From: Mobiluncus porci
GTDB lineage: Bacteria > Actinomycetota > Actinomycetes > Actinomycetales > Actinomycetaceae
NCBI RefSeq assembly: GCF_009695935.1
Contig: NZ_VUMY01000016.1
Coordinates: 1-61,582, forward strand
DNA length: 61,582 nucleotides
Reading direction: 5' to 3'
Shown here: piece by piece, positions 9,219 to 17,849 of the stretch
Layout of the letters: the number at the start of each line of letters is the position of its first letter
Position numbering within the stretch: the stretch's first letter is position 1
Notes under the pieces: generated by a model
Databases searched by the model: none
What the model saw: only the letters and a program-made list of their open reading frames with translations
What the model was told of the DNA's origin: nothing
Position numbers and translations under genes: made by a program

Positions 9219-9890
9219 CTATTTTGCCGGTGTCGCTGGCGTGGTCGGTGACGCCGTCGTGGCCGGCGTTTTCGACAGGGAGGTTTCTGCTGGTTCGGCA
9301 ACGATACCACGACCGGCGGGAATCTCGACACAACTGAAGTTCAGGTATGACCGAGAGGCAGTGGGGCCGCGTTGTCCCTGGTAGCGCGAGCCGTTGGCTC
9401 CAGAACCGTAAGGAGCTTCCGAGGGGGAAGACATGCGGAAGAAACACAGTTGTCCAATTTTCATCCCGGGATATAGCGCAATCGGCATGGTTGCCGTGTT
9501 GGAGAGCTCCAGGGTGATGTGACCGGTGAAGCCCGGATCAATGAATCCCGCGGTGGAGTGGGTCAACAATCCGAGACGTCCCAAAGAGGATTTGCCCTCG
9601 AGGCGAGCCGCCACGTCTTCGGGCAACGAAACATGTTCATAGGTGGAACCCAGAACGAACTCGCCCGGGTGGAGAATCAGTGGCTTATCTCCGGCGTCCA
9701 CGAGTCGGGTGAGATCCGGCTGTTCTTTTGAGGGATCAATGATGCCGTACTTGTGGTTGTCAAAAAAACGAAAGTACCTGTCGAGTCGCACATCTATGGA
9801 GGCGGGCTGGACCATGGCGGGATCCCAGGGATCAAGTTTCACGCGTCCCTCTGCGACGAGAGCGCGAATATCGCGGTCAGAAATTAACAC
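9219..9890 (-). CDS. dcd: dCTP deaminase (probably bifunctional, dUMP-forming)
   Basis: Deoxycytidine triphosphate deaminase feeds dTTP synthesis. The 223-residue protein starts MLISDRDI and has [10 protein letters not shown], the catalytic block [18 protein letters not shown] and [15 protein letters not shown]. Actinobacterial members are mostly the bifunctional deaminase/dUTPase type that releases dUMP, and I infer the same here. A C-terminal Ala/Thr/Pro tail of about 25 residues extends past the usual end. The GTG start sits six bases after a TAGCAT box, so the message may be leaderless. Confidence 0.92.
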   Translation of the reverse strand: MLISDRDIRALVAEGRVKLDPWDPAMVQPASIDVRLDRYFRFFDNHKYGIIDPSKEQPDLTRLVDAGDKPLILHPGEFVLGSTYEHVSLPEDVAARLEGKSSLGRLGLLTHSTAGFIDPGFTGHITLELSNTATMPIALYPGMKIGQLCFFRMSSPSEAPYGSGANGSRYQGQRGPTASRSYLNFSCVEIPAGRGIVAEPAETSLSKTPATTASPTTPATPAK

Positions 9891-9896
9891 GCTCCC

Positions 9897-9902
9897 ATGC
9901 TA
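9897..9902 (-). promoter_or_regulatory. Probable -10 element for dcd
   Basis: On the minus strand TAGCAT is followed by six bases (GGGAGC) and the GTG start. GGGAGC could also act as a ribosome site, so a leadered message is not excluded. Confidence 0.35.
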
Positions 9903-9911
9903 TCGGGTTTC

Positions 9912-9975
9912 TTGAAACGATGGGGGCGTACCCTTTCGTTTCATAAAACGGAAAAGCACGCCCCCATTGTTTCAA
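9912..9975. repeat. Nested hairpin with ATGGGGGCGT loop, copy 1 of 3
   Basis: The inner 31-bp unit at 9913-9943 is TGAAACG, a 17-base loop starting ATGGGGGCGT, and CGTTTCA. An outer inverted copy of its left part lies at 9958-9975, pairing with 9912-9929 with one mismatch. It lies in the gap between dcd and the FKBP gene. Related 31-bp units occur at 30792 and 38443. Confidence 0.7.
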
Positions 9976-9989
9976 AGGGGAACTGTTGA

Positions 9990-10568
9990 CTAAGCCGCAG
10001 GAGTGGCATCAACGATTTCAACGTAAAAGGCCAACGTGTCATTCGGGCCAATACCGGCCTGCGGCTTCCCGCCAGACGGACCGTAACCGAGCTCAGAGGG
10101 GATACTCAAGATGACTTTTGCCCCAACTTTTTGACCGGCAAGACCCTCGCGCCACCCGTCGATAACCCCGCTAAGCGGAAAGGAAATCGCCCCACCGCGA
10201 GCAAAAGAGGAATCGAAAGCCACACCTTGGCCCCACACTTGACCAACATAGTTGGCCAGAACCATGTCGGTTTCCTTTACGACCGCACCGGTGCCTTCCT
10301 CAACAGGCCAGACTTTGAGCTCAGCAGGAGCCTCCATGTCTTTCGGGAAGGCTAGCATAGTATCCGCGCCCGTTCCGACAACCTCCGGTATGTCCCCAGA
10401 GGCTACTTTCGCCTCGGGTGTCGAGGAAGGAACTGAGGTCTCGGGGGTCATAGTCGTGTCCTTTCCGCTGGTGTCTTCTCCCGGAGTGGCAGTAGACGCG
10501 CAGGCAGTAAGCGCCAAACAGGCAGCGATTGTCAGGGGTAGAATCTTCATGAAAATCTTTGCGTTCAT
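9990..10568 (-). CDS. FKBP-type peptidyl-prolyl cis-trans isomerase, lipoprotein
   Basis: The 192-residue protein has a signal peptide ending in the lipobox LTAC (Cys at about 23), then a Ser/Thr-rich linker, then an FKBP domain (about residues 80-190). FKBP features include VLANYVGQVW, AFDSSF, VIDGWREGL and IPSELGYGPSG. It probably helps fold secreted proteins at the outer face of the membrane. It has its own -10 box (TAGGCT) six bases before the ATG. Confidence 0.88.
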   Translation of the reverse strand: MNAKIFMKILPLTIAACLALTACASTATPGEDTSGKDTTMTPETSVPSSTPEAKVASGDIPEVVGTGADTMLAFPKDMEAPAELKVWPVEEGTGAVVKETDMVLANYVGQVWGQGVAFDSSFARGGAISFPLSGVIDGWREGLAGQKVGAKVILSIPSELGYGPSGGKPQAGIGPNDTLAFYVEIVDATPAA

Positions 10569-10574
10569 CTCTCT

Positions 10575-10580
10575 AGCCTA
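10575..10580 (-). promoter_or_regulatory. Probable -10 element for the FKBP lipoprotein gene
   Basis: TAGGCT, then six bases (AGAGAG), then the ATG on the minus strand. AGAGAG could also serve as a weak ribosome site. Confidence 0.35.
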
Positions 10581-10696
10581 ACCCAGACTGCCGTTATCGC
10601 CAGCCCGGGTCTGATGGTTTCCAAGTTTTGGTAAGTCTCCAGACACTGTGAGATACTGGTAAGGCGTTTTTACGCCTCGTCGGGCGTAGTCACAAC

Positions 10697-10767
10697 GCGG
10701 GCGTAGTTCATCGGTAGAACGACAGCTTCCCAAGCTGTAAAGGCGGGTTCGATTCCCGTCGCCCGCT
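10697..10767 (+). tRNA. tRNA-Gly (anticodon CCC)
   Basis: A 71-base cloverleaf: acceptor GCGGGCG paired with CGCCCGC plus a T discriminator, D arm GTTC...GAAC, anticodon arm ACAGC-TTCCCAA-GCTGT giving anticodon CCC, and T loop TTCGATT. CCA is not encoded. Sequence just downstream is complementary to its T arm, and its last 18 bases are duplicated further on; both oddities are listed separately. Confidence 0.92.
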
Positions 10768-10796
10768 CTGCGGTGGCGGGAATCGAACCCGCCTTT
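10739..10796. repeat. 20-bp perfect inverted repeat overlapping the tRNA-Gly T arm
   Basis: Bases 10739-10758 (variable loop and T arm of the tRNA) are exactly complementary to 10777-10796, ten bases past the tRNA end. In the precursor RNA this hairpin would compete with cloverleaf folding unless the 3' trailer is removed or the RNA folds in order. It may be the relic of a second tRNA-like 3' end in the opposite orientation. Confidence 0.8.
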
Positions 10797-10801
10797 AGAG
10801 G

Positions 10802-10839
10802 CTCGGCGGCAACGAGCAAAGCGAGTATGAGCCGCCGAG
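10802..10839. repeat. Inverted repeat in the tRNA-Gly downstream region
   Basis: CTCGGCGGC and GCCGCCGAG form a 9-bp stem with a 21-base loop. No T-run follows. Confidence 0.45.
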
Positions 10840-10858
10840 TGACAGTACGAAGCCGTAA

Positions 10859-10882
10859 AAAACGGCCACGATTGGCCGTTTT
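10859..10882. terminator. Bidirectional terminator between tRNA-Gly and the GH3 gene
   Basis: AAAACGGCC and GGCCGTTTT form a 9-bp stem with a six-base loop. The stem has an A-run on the left and a T-run on the right, so it can act on both strands. Confidence 0.65.
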
Positions 10883-10907
10883 AGGCGAAGTTCCTTTCGA
10901 AAAAAAT

Positions 10908-10925
10908 GATTCCCGTCGCCCGCTC
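10908..10925 (+). repeat. 18-bp direct repeat of the tRNA-Gly 3' end
   Basis: These 18 bases match 10751-10768, the last part of the tRNA gene plus one base. A duplicated tRNA 3' end is the classic footprint of tyrosine-recombinase integration (attL/attR). Only about 140 bp lie between the copies and there is no integrase, so it is a relic or a local duplication. Confidence 0.6.
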
Positions 10926-10969
10926 AAATCTCAAGATACAGGCGGGGTCGAATCCGCTAGCCCCGCGAA

Positions 10970-13111
10970 TCACACAGTGAAGCTGAACACGTTGGAGTCA
11001 TCTTCCGAGGAAGTCCCGACATAGACCTTGAATTCCCCTTCCGGCACCACGAAGTCGCGCTCGGTGTAACTCCACACACCAAGCGGGTGGCTCGTCGCGG
11101 AGGCGTCAATCTCGACCTGGAAGTCCACGGTCTCACCCGGGTCCACCTCGATCTTTTGGAAAGCCACGAGGCGTTTTGGCGGTTGCCCCTCGGAAGGTAC
11201 TCCCAGATAGACCTGAATCACTTCTTTACCGACCACGTCGCCGGTGTTGGTCACTTTGCCAGAAACCTTCACTCCGGCCCGCGAGCCCTCAACCGCCACA
11301 TCAGACAGCTCAAACGTCGTGTAGGAAAGGCCGTAGCCGAAGACGAAGGCCGGCTTGACTTCATTGGCTTGGAACCAGCGGTAGCCCATCTCTAGACCCT
11401 CGGAATAGGTGATGGTGTTATAGCCCTCGCCAAGGTTAACCCCGGGATAGCGTTCCGGATGGTCGTGGCCAATCCAGTCTCGTTCCGTCTGGGGATAGGT
11501 GGTGGGCGCTTTACCGGAGGGGTTTACCGTACCAAAGATGAGGTCACCAACCACGTGGCCGTCTTCAACGCCCTGGTTCCAGACCTCCAAAATTGTGGAA
11601 GCATCCTCAATCCACGGCATCACCGTTGGCGCGGAGGACTTCAAAATCACCACGGTCTTCTCGTTCGCGGGAAGGAGTTTCGCAACCATCTCGTTTTGGT
11701 GGTTTGGCATCAACATACTCTCGTTATCAACCCCTTCCGTTGCAATCAGTCCAGCCATCACCAAGACCACGTCGGCCTGTCTCGCGGCCGCTACGGCGTC
11801 ATCAAGATTGCTCAAGTCCTTGGAAACAATGAATGACGTAACCTCGGCACCACCGCCCAGCTCGGAGACCACATCGCGCAGTCCCGGCTCCGGGTCAACG
11901 GTATAGAGCGGGTCTACCTTTGAAGAACCGCCGCCTCCCTGGCAAGCGAATTCCGCGAATTTCGACTGACCGACAATCAAAATCCTGCCTTCCGGCTTCA
12001 AGGGTAAGAGCCCCGTCTCATTCTTCAAAAGCACCGCCATATCGGCGCCAATCCGGCGCGCAATCGCGCCGTTACCCCTGGCATCAATCTCGCGCGGGTT
12101 ATAGACCGTGTCGAAATGATGGAAGCGGAACATTTGGGTGTAGCGGCGCACCAGCGCGCGATCGATGAGTTCAATCTCAAGAGAGGTATCTTCCAATGCT
12201 GCTTTGACGTTTTCCTCATTGAGCCACTTGGCATCGGGCATTTCGTGGTCGAGACCGGCGTTAATAGACGCGGCTGCGGAGCGCGTCGACCAGAAGTCGG
12301 ACTGGACATAGCCTTTGAATCCCCAATCTCGACGCAAGACATCGTTCAAAATGTAGCGGTTTTCCGTGGCATAGTCGCCGCGCACGCGGTTATAGGCCGA
12401 CATGATGGACGCAATTTCGCCGTCTTTCACGAGCATCTCGAAAGGCAGCAAATAGAGCTCCCGCAAGACGTGTTCATCCACGTCGACGTTTGTCCGGAAA
12501 CGCTCGAATTCCTGGTCATTGACAACATAGTGCTTTCCCATCGCGATAATGTCGTGGCTCTGGATGGCCTTGGTGACTTCCACGCCCATCACGCCGGACA
12601 GGTAGGGATCTTCGGAAAAGTATTCAAAGTTTCGACCCGCGGTCACCGTGCGATGGAGACATACCCCGGGGCCCTCCAAAACGTGTTGACCAAGGTCGGC
12701 GGTTTCAGTTCCAATCACATCGCCGTATTCATAGGCAAGCTCCGGATCGAAAGAGGCCGCCACCCCGATGGTCATTGGCAAAGCAGTTGCCGGCGGAGAG
12801 GGATGCCCATCGCCCATGCCCACACCGACCGGCCCGTTGGTGATCCGGAAACGCGGGATGCCGAGTTCGGGAATTTCCGGGACGTGGCGCTCAATCTGGA
12901 CTTGGGCGCTCAATTGCTCCATCTCTTCTTCACTCGAAACATTGTTCGACAAATCGTAGATATTGATGGTTTCCATCCCGCCGTGAAGCTGGGCTATCTT
13001 CTGCTCCAGGGTCATGTTAGCGACGAGGAGCTTCGCGCGCTCTTCGTCACTTAAAGTTTCATCCATCCACGGACGGTTTTCCGAATTCATCCCGAAACCT
13101 GCTTTCTTCAT
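10970..13111 (-). CDS. Glycoside hydrolase family 3 beta-glycosidase
   Basis: The 713-residue protein has the three usual GH3 parts: an N-terminal barrel (about 30-320), an alpha/beta sandwich (about 350-560) and a C-terminal fibronectin-III-like domain (about 620-705). The nucleophile Asp is in GYVQSDFWS, and KHYVVNDQE is the conserved substrate-loop block. There is no signal peptide, so it acts in the cytoplasm, probably on imported oligosaccharides. Sugar specificity cannot be told from sequence. A second ATG at 13090 is an alternative start. Confidence 0.88.
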   Translation of the reverse strand: MKKAGFGMNSENRPWMDETLSDEERAKLLVANMTLEQKIAQLHGGMETINIYDLSNNVSSEEEMEQLSAQVQIERHVPEIPELGIPRFRITNGPVGVGMGDGHPSPPATALPMTIGVAASFDPELAYEYGDVIGTETADLGQHVLEGPGVCLHRTVTAGRNFEYFSEDPYLSGVMGVEVTKAIQSHDIIAMGKHYVVNDQEFERFRTNVDVDEHVLRELYLLPFEMLVKDGEIASIMSAYNRVRGDYATENRYILNDVLRRDWGFKGYVQSDFWSTRSAAASINAGLDHEMPDAKWLNEENVKAALEDTSLEIELIDRALVRRYTQMFRFHHFDTVYNPREIDARGNGAIARRIGADMAVLLKNETGLLPLKPEGRILIVGQSKFAEFACQGGGGSSKVDPLYTVDPEPGLRDVVSELGGGAEVTSFIVSKDLSNLDDAVAAARQADVVLVMAGLIATEGVDNESMLMPNHQNEMVAKLLPANEKTVVILKSSAPTVMPWIEDASTILEVWNQGVEDGHVVGDLIFGTVNPSGKAPTTYPQTERDWIGHDHPERYPGVNLGEGYNTITYSEGLEMGYRWFQANEVKPAFVFGYGLSYTTFELSDVAVEGSRAGVKVSGKVTNTGDVVGKEVIQVYLGVPSEGQPPKRLVAFQKIEVDPGETVDFQVEIDASATSHPLGVWSYTERDFVVPEGEFKVYVGTSSEDDSNVFSFTV

Positions 13112-13243
13112 CGTTGAAAAATGTGAGCGATACCGTTCATACTACGGTCATGTTGGCAATATCGGGTGAGGTTGCAATAAGTTGCCAAAGCTGTCAGACC
13201 TGCTAGAAAACTGTCTAAAAACGTAAATCTTTCAACACTGCGA

Positions 13244-13249
13244 TAAACT
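13244..13249 (+). promoter_or_regulatory. Probable leaderless -10 element for the DUF4126 gene
   Basis: TAAACT ends six bases before the ATG at 13256, with no Shine-Dalgarno sequence. Confidence 0.4.
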
Positions 13250-13255
13250 GGCTTT

Positions 13256-13876
13256 ATGCTAGCCACGCTCACCGGTCTGGGACTTTCCGCAGCCGCTGGA
13301 CTGAACGCCTATATTCCTTTCCTTGTCGTGGCTTTGGTGGCGCGATTCACCGATGTCATTAATCTTCCCTCTGAATACGTCTGGATTGAGTCTCCCTGGG
13401 CTATCGGCATTGCCGCTGTGCTGCTGCTGGCGGAGATTTTTCTCGACAAGGTGCCTGCGGTCGATACCCTAAATGATGCAGTAGGAACCGTGATTCGTCC
13501 CCTCTCCGGAGGCCTGATTTTTGCAGCGACTTCCGCGGCGCAAAGCTTCGAGGAAAACTCTACCTTCATGACGGAAAACACGTGGATCGGAATCATCCTC
13601 GGAGTAGTCGTGGCGCTAATCGTCCATAGCGGAAAAGCGGTCAGCCGTCCGGTTTTAAACACGACAACCGCTGGTTTTGCCGCCCCCGTAGCCTCCGCCG
13701 GAGAAGACACCTTTTCGGTGGCCATGTCGCTCAGCGCGGTTTTCCTTCCGGTTCTTGTGATTGCCTTTCTGATTATCCTCGGTGGAATTTTGTTCGTTCT
13801 AATCCGAAAGACTTCCGCCCTAGCAACTCGTCGCGGCGCCAAAGACTCCGAAGTAGCTGAGGCAGACCCGCAATGA
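13256..13876 (+). CDS. DUF4126 membrane protein
   Basis: The 206-residue integral membrane protein has about five hydrophobic segments. It starts with LTGLGLSAAAGLNAYIPFL, typical of DUF4126, and has a short polar C-terminus. Function is unknown. Its stop codon overlaps the start of the following response-regulator gene (ATGA), so it was co-translated with a two-component system that is now broken. Confidence 0.8.
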   Translation: MLATLTGLGLSAAAGLNAYIPFLVVALVARFTDVINLPSEYVWIESPWAIGIAAVLLLAEIFLDKVPAVDTLNDAVGTVIRPLSGGLIFAATSAAQSFEENSTFMTENTWIGIILGVVVALIVHSGKAVSRPVLNTTTAGFAAPVASAGEDTFSVAMSLSAVFLPVLVIAFLIILGGILFVLIRKTSALATRRGAKDSEVAEADPQ

Positions 13877-14637
13877 CCACGGTTTTACCCGTGGAAGATA
13901 ACTCCCAGATTCGAAATATTCTCAAAAGCTATCTGGAACGAGACCACTTTGACATCCTCGAAACTGGTGCCGGAAACTCTGCGGTGGCGATAGCCCGTGA
14001 GAGCACTCCGGACGTCATGTTGCTGGATTTGGGCCTTCCCGACCTCGACGGCCTGGAAGTCATGCGCCAGATACGCATATTTTCCGATGCCTTCATCATC
14101 GTTATTTCGGCTCGTAGCGAGGAAGTGGATCGCTTGGTGGGATTGAGTTCCGGGGCAGATGATTATGTGACGAAACCTTTTTCAGCGCGGGAAGTTATGG
14201 CTCGGATTCAGGCCTTGTTACGACGTCGTTCCATGTCAGCAACGCCCATCCCCGATACCGACGCTGGTGAAACCAAAGCATCTCCTACCACGCCTGTAAA
14301 GTCGCTCGATTCGACAAGTTCTGAAACCGCGATTTTCGGTGGTATCACGATTAATTCCCTCACTCGCGAAGTGACTCGTCACGGAGATCCGATATCACTC
14401 AGCGCTCTGGAATTCGACCTGTTGTGGGCCCTGAGCTAAAACCCGGGATACGTCTTGTCGCGCGAGCAGCTCCTGAAAAAAGTGTGGGGCTACGACTATG
14501 CTCTTGATGAACGAGTAGTTGACACTCAAATCCGTAACCTGCGAAAACATCTTGGTGATGATGCCGCGAACCCCACGGTTATCGGCACTATGCGCGGGGT
14601 GGGCTATAAATTCCTGCCTTTTCGGGAGGCCTCATGA
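13873..14637 (+). pseudogene. OmpR-family response regulator interrupted by an in-frame TAA
   Basis: The receiver domain is intact. It has VEDN at the start, the phospho-acceptor in VMLLDLGLPDLDG and the switch Lys in DDYVTKPFSAREV. The winged-helix domain starts (GGITINSLTREV) but is cut at 14437-14439 by TAA after LLWALS. The same frame then resumes at once with NPGYVLSREQLLKKVWGYD and runs to GYKFLPFREAS. A single AAA-to-TAA change would explain it, since Lys is common at this place. Without readthrough, a receiver with half a DNA-binding domain is made. The second acidic-pocket residue is Asn instead of Asp. Confidence 0.88.
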
Positions 14638-15901
14638 ATGACACGACAGTCACTGGAACCGACTCCGCGGAAAACCTAAAACCGAGTCACCTGCGTCTTT
14701 CCACTAAGCTGGTGATCTCTCACCTCGCCGTGGCGGTGGTTGCCATCGGCGCCAGCTTTCTTATGGTGAAAGCGCTCTCCCCACAGCTATTCGCGCGGAT
14801 GACCCACATGTCGGGGATGGGACGCGGCAGGCGGGCGATGCTCGAAGAAGGCGGTTCTGTTGGACAAGTCGGACCACTCGGACCGGCTCCGCAAAGTATG
14901 GGAGCCGCTTTTACCTCGGCCATCAACAATGGTCTCATCTGGGGCCTAGTACTGGCCGTGGGGGTCGCTCTGTTGCTGAGCCTCCTGGCGGTGCGTCAAT
15001 TGTTGTGCTCTTTTCGGAGCCTGTCGCGCACCACGCGCCTTTTAGCCGCCGGTCAATACCAAGAACACATCAGTCCGCCTCGCGAACCGGAACTCGCCAA
15101 ACTGGCAGCGGACATTAACGGCTTGGGAGCGGCCTTGGCACAAACTGAGCAGCGTCGCACGCAACTGTTGAGCGAAGTTGCCCATGAAATGCGCACTCCG
15201 TTGACCGTTTTAGAGGGAAATCTGGAGGGAATCCAAGACGGGGTGTTTTCCCTTGATGCGGAGCGGATTGCTACCATGCAAGCTGAAATTGCACGCCTCC
15301 AAGACTTGTCCCAAGATTTCAGTATGCTGTCGCGTTCGGAAGAGGGCCGCTGGGATTTGGATTGTAAGCCCGTGGAAATCTCGCGAATTGTGAAAGAATC
15401 CGTGGAGCGTTTTCGCGAAGCCGTTAAAGCGAAAGGGATAGACCTCAGGGTTGAGGATGAAGCACCTCGAACGACCCTGAACGCAGACGAGAAACGCCTC
15501 GTTCAGGTATTTTCAAACCTGTTGAACAATGCGCTTCGCGCTACCCCGAGGGAGGGACTGTCACAGTCAAGACGACAGCAGCTCCCCCACCTACTGGAAC
15601 GGACGGTACAGATTCTCTTTCAGCAAGTGCTTCCTCGGTCACTCCCGGTAACCGCTGGGTCTCCGTCAGTGTCACCGACACCGGTATTGGACTGAGCAGT
15701 ACAGAACTTTCCCGCGTGTTTCAACGCTTTTTCCGCGGCGCTGCTACCCATGACCAGCCCGGCTCCGGCATCGGATTGACCATTACCAAAAGCCTGGTGG
15801 AAGCCCACGGCGGGCGGGTTACTGCCGCTTCCGCGGGGGCAGGTCAGGGCGCTACTTTTACTGTCCTCTTGCACAGCGCGGCCCCATACCCCCGCGGATA
15901 G
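14634..15901 (+). pseudogene. Sensor histidine kinase (BaeS/CpxA-like) broken by a -1 frameshift
   Basis: The start overlaps the regulator's stop (ATGA). Visible in order: a transmembrane helix (about 25-43), a short extracellular part rich in Gly, Met and Arg, a second helix (about 100-120), HAMP, and the H-box VAHEMRTPLTVLEG. The N-box VFSNLLNNALRATP follows, where one base is missing near 15547. The other frame continues with EGGTVTVKT, then VTDTGIGL, RFFRG and GSGIGLTITKSLVEAHGG, and stops at 15901. The loss removes the ATP-binding G boxes from the main product. Neighbour and partner are both damaged. Confidence 0.88.
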
Positions 15902-15907
15902 CGCCAG

Positions 15908-16840
15908 GTGTCTGACCTGTTGATTGGAGTTGTTCCATTCGGTCACACACCCCGTTCTGGTTTTCATCAATCGGCCCGTCGCAAACCCCATCGCCATTGG
16001 TGTCGCAAGGCATCTGCCAATCGCAGGTTCCGTCCCCATCTCGGCCGCAAGGCAAGTTACCATCGCTCCTCGCACGGTCGCCCAGAGCCAGGCCTTGCCC
16101 TTGGAAGCCGCGGCCGCAGTTTGGCACGGACTCACGAAGGATGCGGACGAAAACGGACGGATTCCCTGGAAAGTTTTGAGGCCGACTTCTTGAATCGACT
16201 GGCCTGCCACAGCGCCGCCATTGAAGGCTCAACCTTGGATGCGCTGCAAACTCAACTCGTGCTTGAAGGCGAGTTTGTACCCGCCGATAACAAAGAATTG
16301 TCCGATATGTTTGCCGTTCGCGGGGTCGCGGAAGGCTATGACTGGGCACGACGAGAGATGGCAAAGGGGCGCCGGATTGATGCGGAGTTCATCAAGGACA
16401 TTCACGAGCGCACCGCCCTTGATGCCCAACCGCGAGTGCGCGGCACCTATCGCGTTGCTGCGGAGCGAATTGTCGGTGCCCCGTTCCGCCCTCCCCCACC
16501 GATTGAAATTGCGCCGGACATAGAACTGCTTTTAGAACAGTTTGCCGCTTCCTCCCAGCATCCTTTGGTGTCGGCAGCGGCTTTTCACGCCATGTTCGAG
16601 ATGGTTCACCCGTTCCTGGACGGTAACGGGCGGGTCGGTCGAACCGTGTTGAACCTGATGCTACTCAAGGCTGGTCTACCTGCGGTGGCGTTGAAGTCCA
16701 ACAACCGTCTGGCTTACCTGGAAACGCTGGCCGCCTGGCAAACAACCGGAAACGGCGCGGATTTCATTGCAATCCTTACCGAAAATGTCGAGGCGGAGCT
16801 CGAGGCTCGCCGCGAAATTCTTACTGAATCCATGGGATAA
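15908..16840 (+). CDS. Fic-family AMP-transferase-like protein with an uncertain 5' end
   Basis: The Fic domain is clear from about 16172 onwards. Motif HPFLDGNGRVGRT holds the catalytic His and the phosphate-binding loop. SAAIEGST matches the (S/T)xxxE(G/N) auto-inhibitory helix, placed N-terminal as in class II Fic proteins. Target hydroxyls are usually AMPylated; the target here is unknown. The first roughly 85 residues from the GTG at 15908 do not look like protein: they are Arg/His-rich and lie antisense to a repeat-protein remnant. The true start may be later, or the gene may have lost its 5' end. A segment in another frame (ENGRIPWKV) may be a displaced N-terminus. Confidence 0.65.
   Translation: MSDLLIGVVPFGHTPRSGFHQSARRKPHRHWCRKASANRRFRPHLGRKASYHRSSHGRPEPGLALGSRGRSLARTHEGCGRKRTDSLESFEADFLNRLACHSAAIEGSTLDALQTQLVLEGEFVPADNKELSDMFAVRGVAEGYDWARREMAKGRRIDAEFIKDIHERTALDAQPRVRGTYRVAAERIVGAPFRPPPPIEIAPDIELLLEQFAASSQHPLVSAAAFHAMFEMVHPFLDGNGRVGRTVLNLMLLKAGLPAVALKSNNRLAYLETLAAWQTTGNGADFIAILTENVEAELEARREILTESMG
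15924..16061 (-). pseudogene. Remnant of a Cys-rich DGDG-repeat (calcium-binding-like) protein
   Basis: Read on the minus strand, this 46-residue stretch has three repeats of the form CGRDGDGTCD, DTNGDGVCDG and DENQNGVCDR. These are EF-hand or thrombospondin-3-like Asp loops with paired Cys. No signal peptide or start can be found upstream; instead the frame runs into the Fic gene. It looks like the 3' part of a small secreted protein truncated by the same event that damaged the Fic 5' end. Confidence 0.5.
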
Positions 16841-16841
16841 A

Positions 16842-16873
16842 ACTGACCGCCGGGGTCTTCCCCGACGGTCAGT
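16842..16873. terminator. Bidirectional hairpin between the Fic and esterase genes
   Basis: ACTGACCG...CGGTCAGT with an inner CGGGG/CCCCG stem forms a long hairpin between two convergent stop codons. Confidence 0.6.
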
Positions 16874-16886
16874 AAATCGCTAACTA

Positions 16887-17702
16887 CTACGCTTTGAGGT
16901 ACCGCGCGAAGAAGGCGAGCACGTCGTCCTGGACCTCTCTCCAATAGGCCTTGGCGTGGTGGTTTTCATCCACGAAACGGGTGGTGACGGGGACACCGGC
17001 TTGGACGAGTGCGGCGGAAAAGTCCAAAGCCTCCTTGGCCGGCACCAGTTCGTTCAAGGCATTCGCAAGGAACATCGGACCAGATTTTACGCTCACGTGG
17101 TGCAAAGGTGAACCCTCTTTGTAACGATCGGTCAAATGCGGGTCGTCTTGGTCAAAGAAGCTCGTGACGAACCACACGAAGAACTCGTTGACTGGGCCAA
17201 TCGGGCCGGCGTCCCCAAAGCGCTCCGGAGTGGCAGCCTTTATCTCCGGCGGTGCCATCGGCTTCGTCTTGCCGTGCGCATGCATCCAGCCGTCAATGTT
17301 GAAGATGCCAGAAACAGAAGCGGTGGGAATTCCGAACTTGTTTGCGAGCTCTACCGCCATGGTTCCGCCGACTGAGTAGCCGTAAGCGCCAATACGCTCG
17401 TGGTCGAAGGCCAGGTCGCTGGCCTGCAACCATTCGTAAGCAGAAAACACGTCGTTGTAGGCGGCGGGGAACTTTGCAACGTCGTTGAGCCGATAATTCG
17501 GCACTGCCACCAGGTAGCCGTTTTCTGCGAACCAAGTCGCAATATCGGCGTCCGCGCTCTTGTCTCCACCGAACCAGCCGCCGCCGTGGACCAGGATAAT
17601 CGCCGCGCGCTTCGACACTTCCCCACCGTCGGGCTCGTAGATATCCAAGCTCAGCCCGTTTTCTGAATCGAAAATCACATCTTTAGTCGTTGTAATACTC
17701 AT
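16887..17702 (-). CDS. Alpha/beta hydrolase (esterase/lipase-like)
   Basis: A 271-residue cytoplasmic hydrolase of the hormone-sensitive-lipase/BD-FAE type. The oxyanion motif is LVHGGGWFGG, the nucleophile Ser lies in GYSVGGTM, and the His in DENHHAKAY closes the triad. The start MSITTT at 17702 is preferred over an upstream in-frame codon because GAGAGGAG precedes it. Substrate is unknown. It is convergent with the Fic gene and downstream of a nested inverted repeat that may hold its promoter. Confidence 0.8.
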   Translation of the reverse strand: MSITTTKDVIFDSENGLSLDIYEPDGGEVSKRAAIILVHGGGWFGGDKSADADIATWFAENGYLVAVPNYRLNDVAKFPAAYNDVFSAYEWLQASDLAFDHERIGAYGYSVGGTMAVELANKFGIPTASVSGIFNIDGWMHAHGKTKPMAPPEIKAATPERFGDAGPIGPVNEFFVWFVTSFFDQDDPHLTDRYKEGSPLHHVSVKSGPMFLANALNELVPAKEALDFSAALVQAGVPVTTRFVDENHHAKAYWREVQDDVLAFFARYLKA

Positions 17703-17787
17703 GAAACTCCTCTCGACACTTTTCAGTCTATGCCCCTTTGAAACGTCCTGCCCCCACTTAGTCACATTTTTTAGACCCCTAAAAAGA

Positions 17788-17847
17788 GTTCAAAACGACC
17801 CTACCAGGCAATTTACCAAGCCCTACCGGTCGGTAAAGGTTTTGAAC
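17788..17847. promoter_or_regulatory. Nested inverted repeats upstream of the esterase gene
   Basis: GTTCAAAAC (17788-17796) pairs with GTTTTGAAC (17839-17847), and inside them TTTACC (17812-17817) pairs with GGTAAA (17832-17837). A CTACCGGTCGGTA stretch inside resembles TetR-type operators. It lies between the HAD gene's stop and the esterase start, so it could be a terminator for the thiamine operon or an operator. Confidence 0.4.
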
Positions 17848-17849
17848 GT

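Noticed and set aside
10769-10907. Integrated mobile element at tRNA-Gly
   Set aside because: The interval between the duplicated 3' ends is only about 140 bp and codes for nothing; it can be at most a relic.
12116-13054. Plus-strand frame opposite the GH3 gene
   Set aside because: It is antisense to the conserved catalytic barrel and has no recognisable motif.
15620-16210. Long minus-strand frame across the kinase end
   Set aside because: It is antisense to conserved histidine-kinase sequence and shows no family features; only the DGDG repeats in another frame look real.
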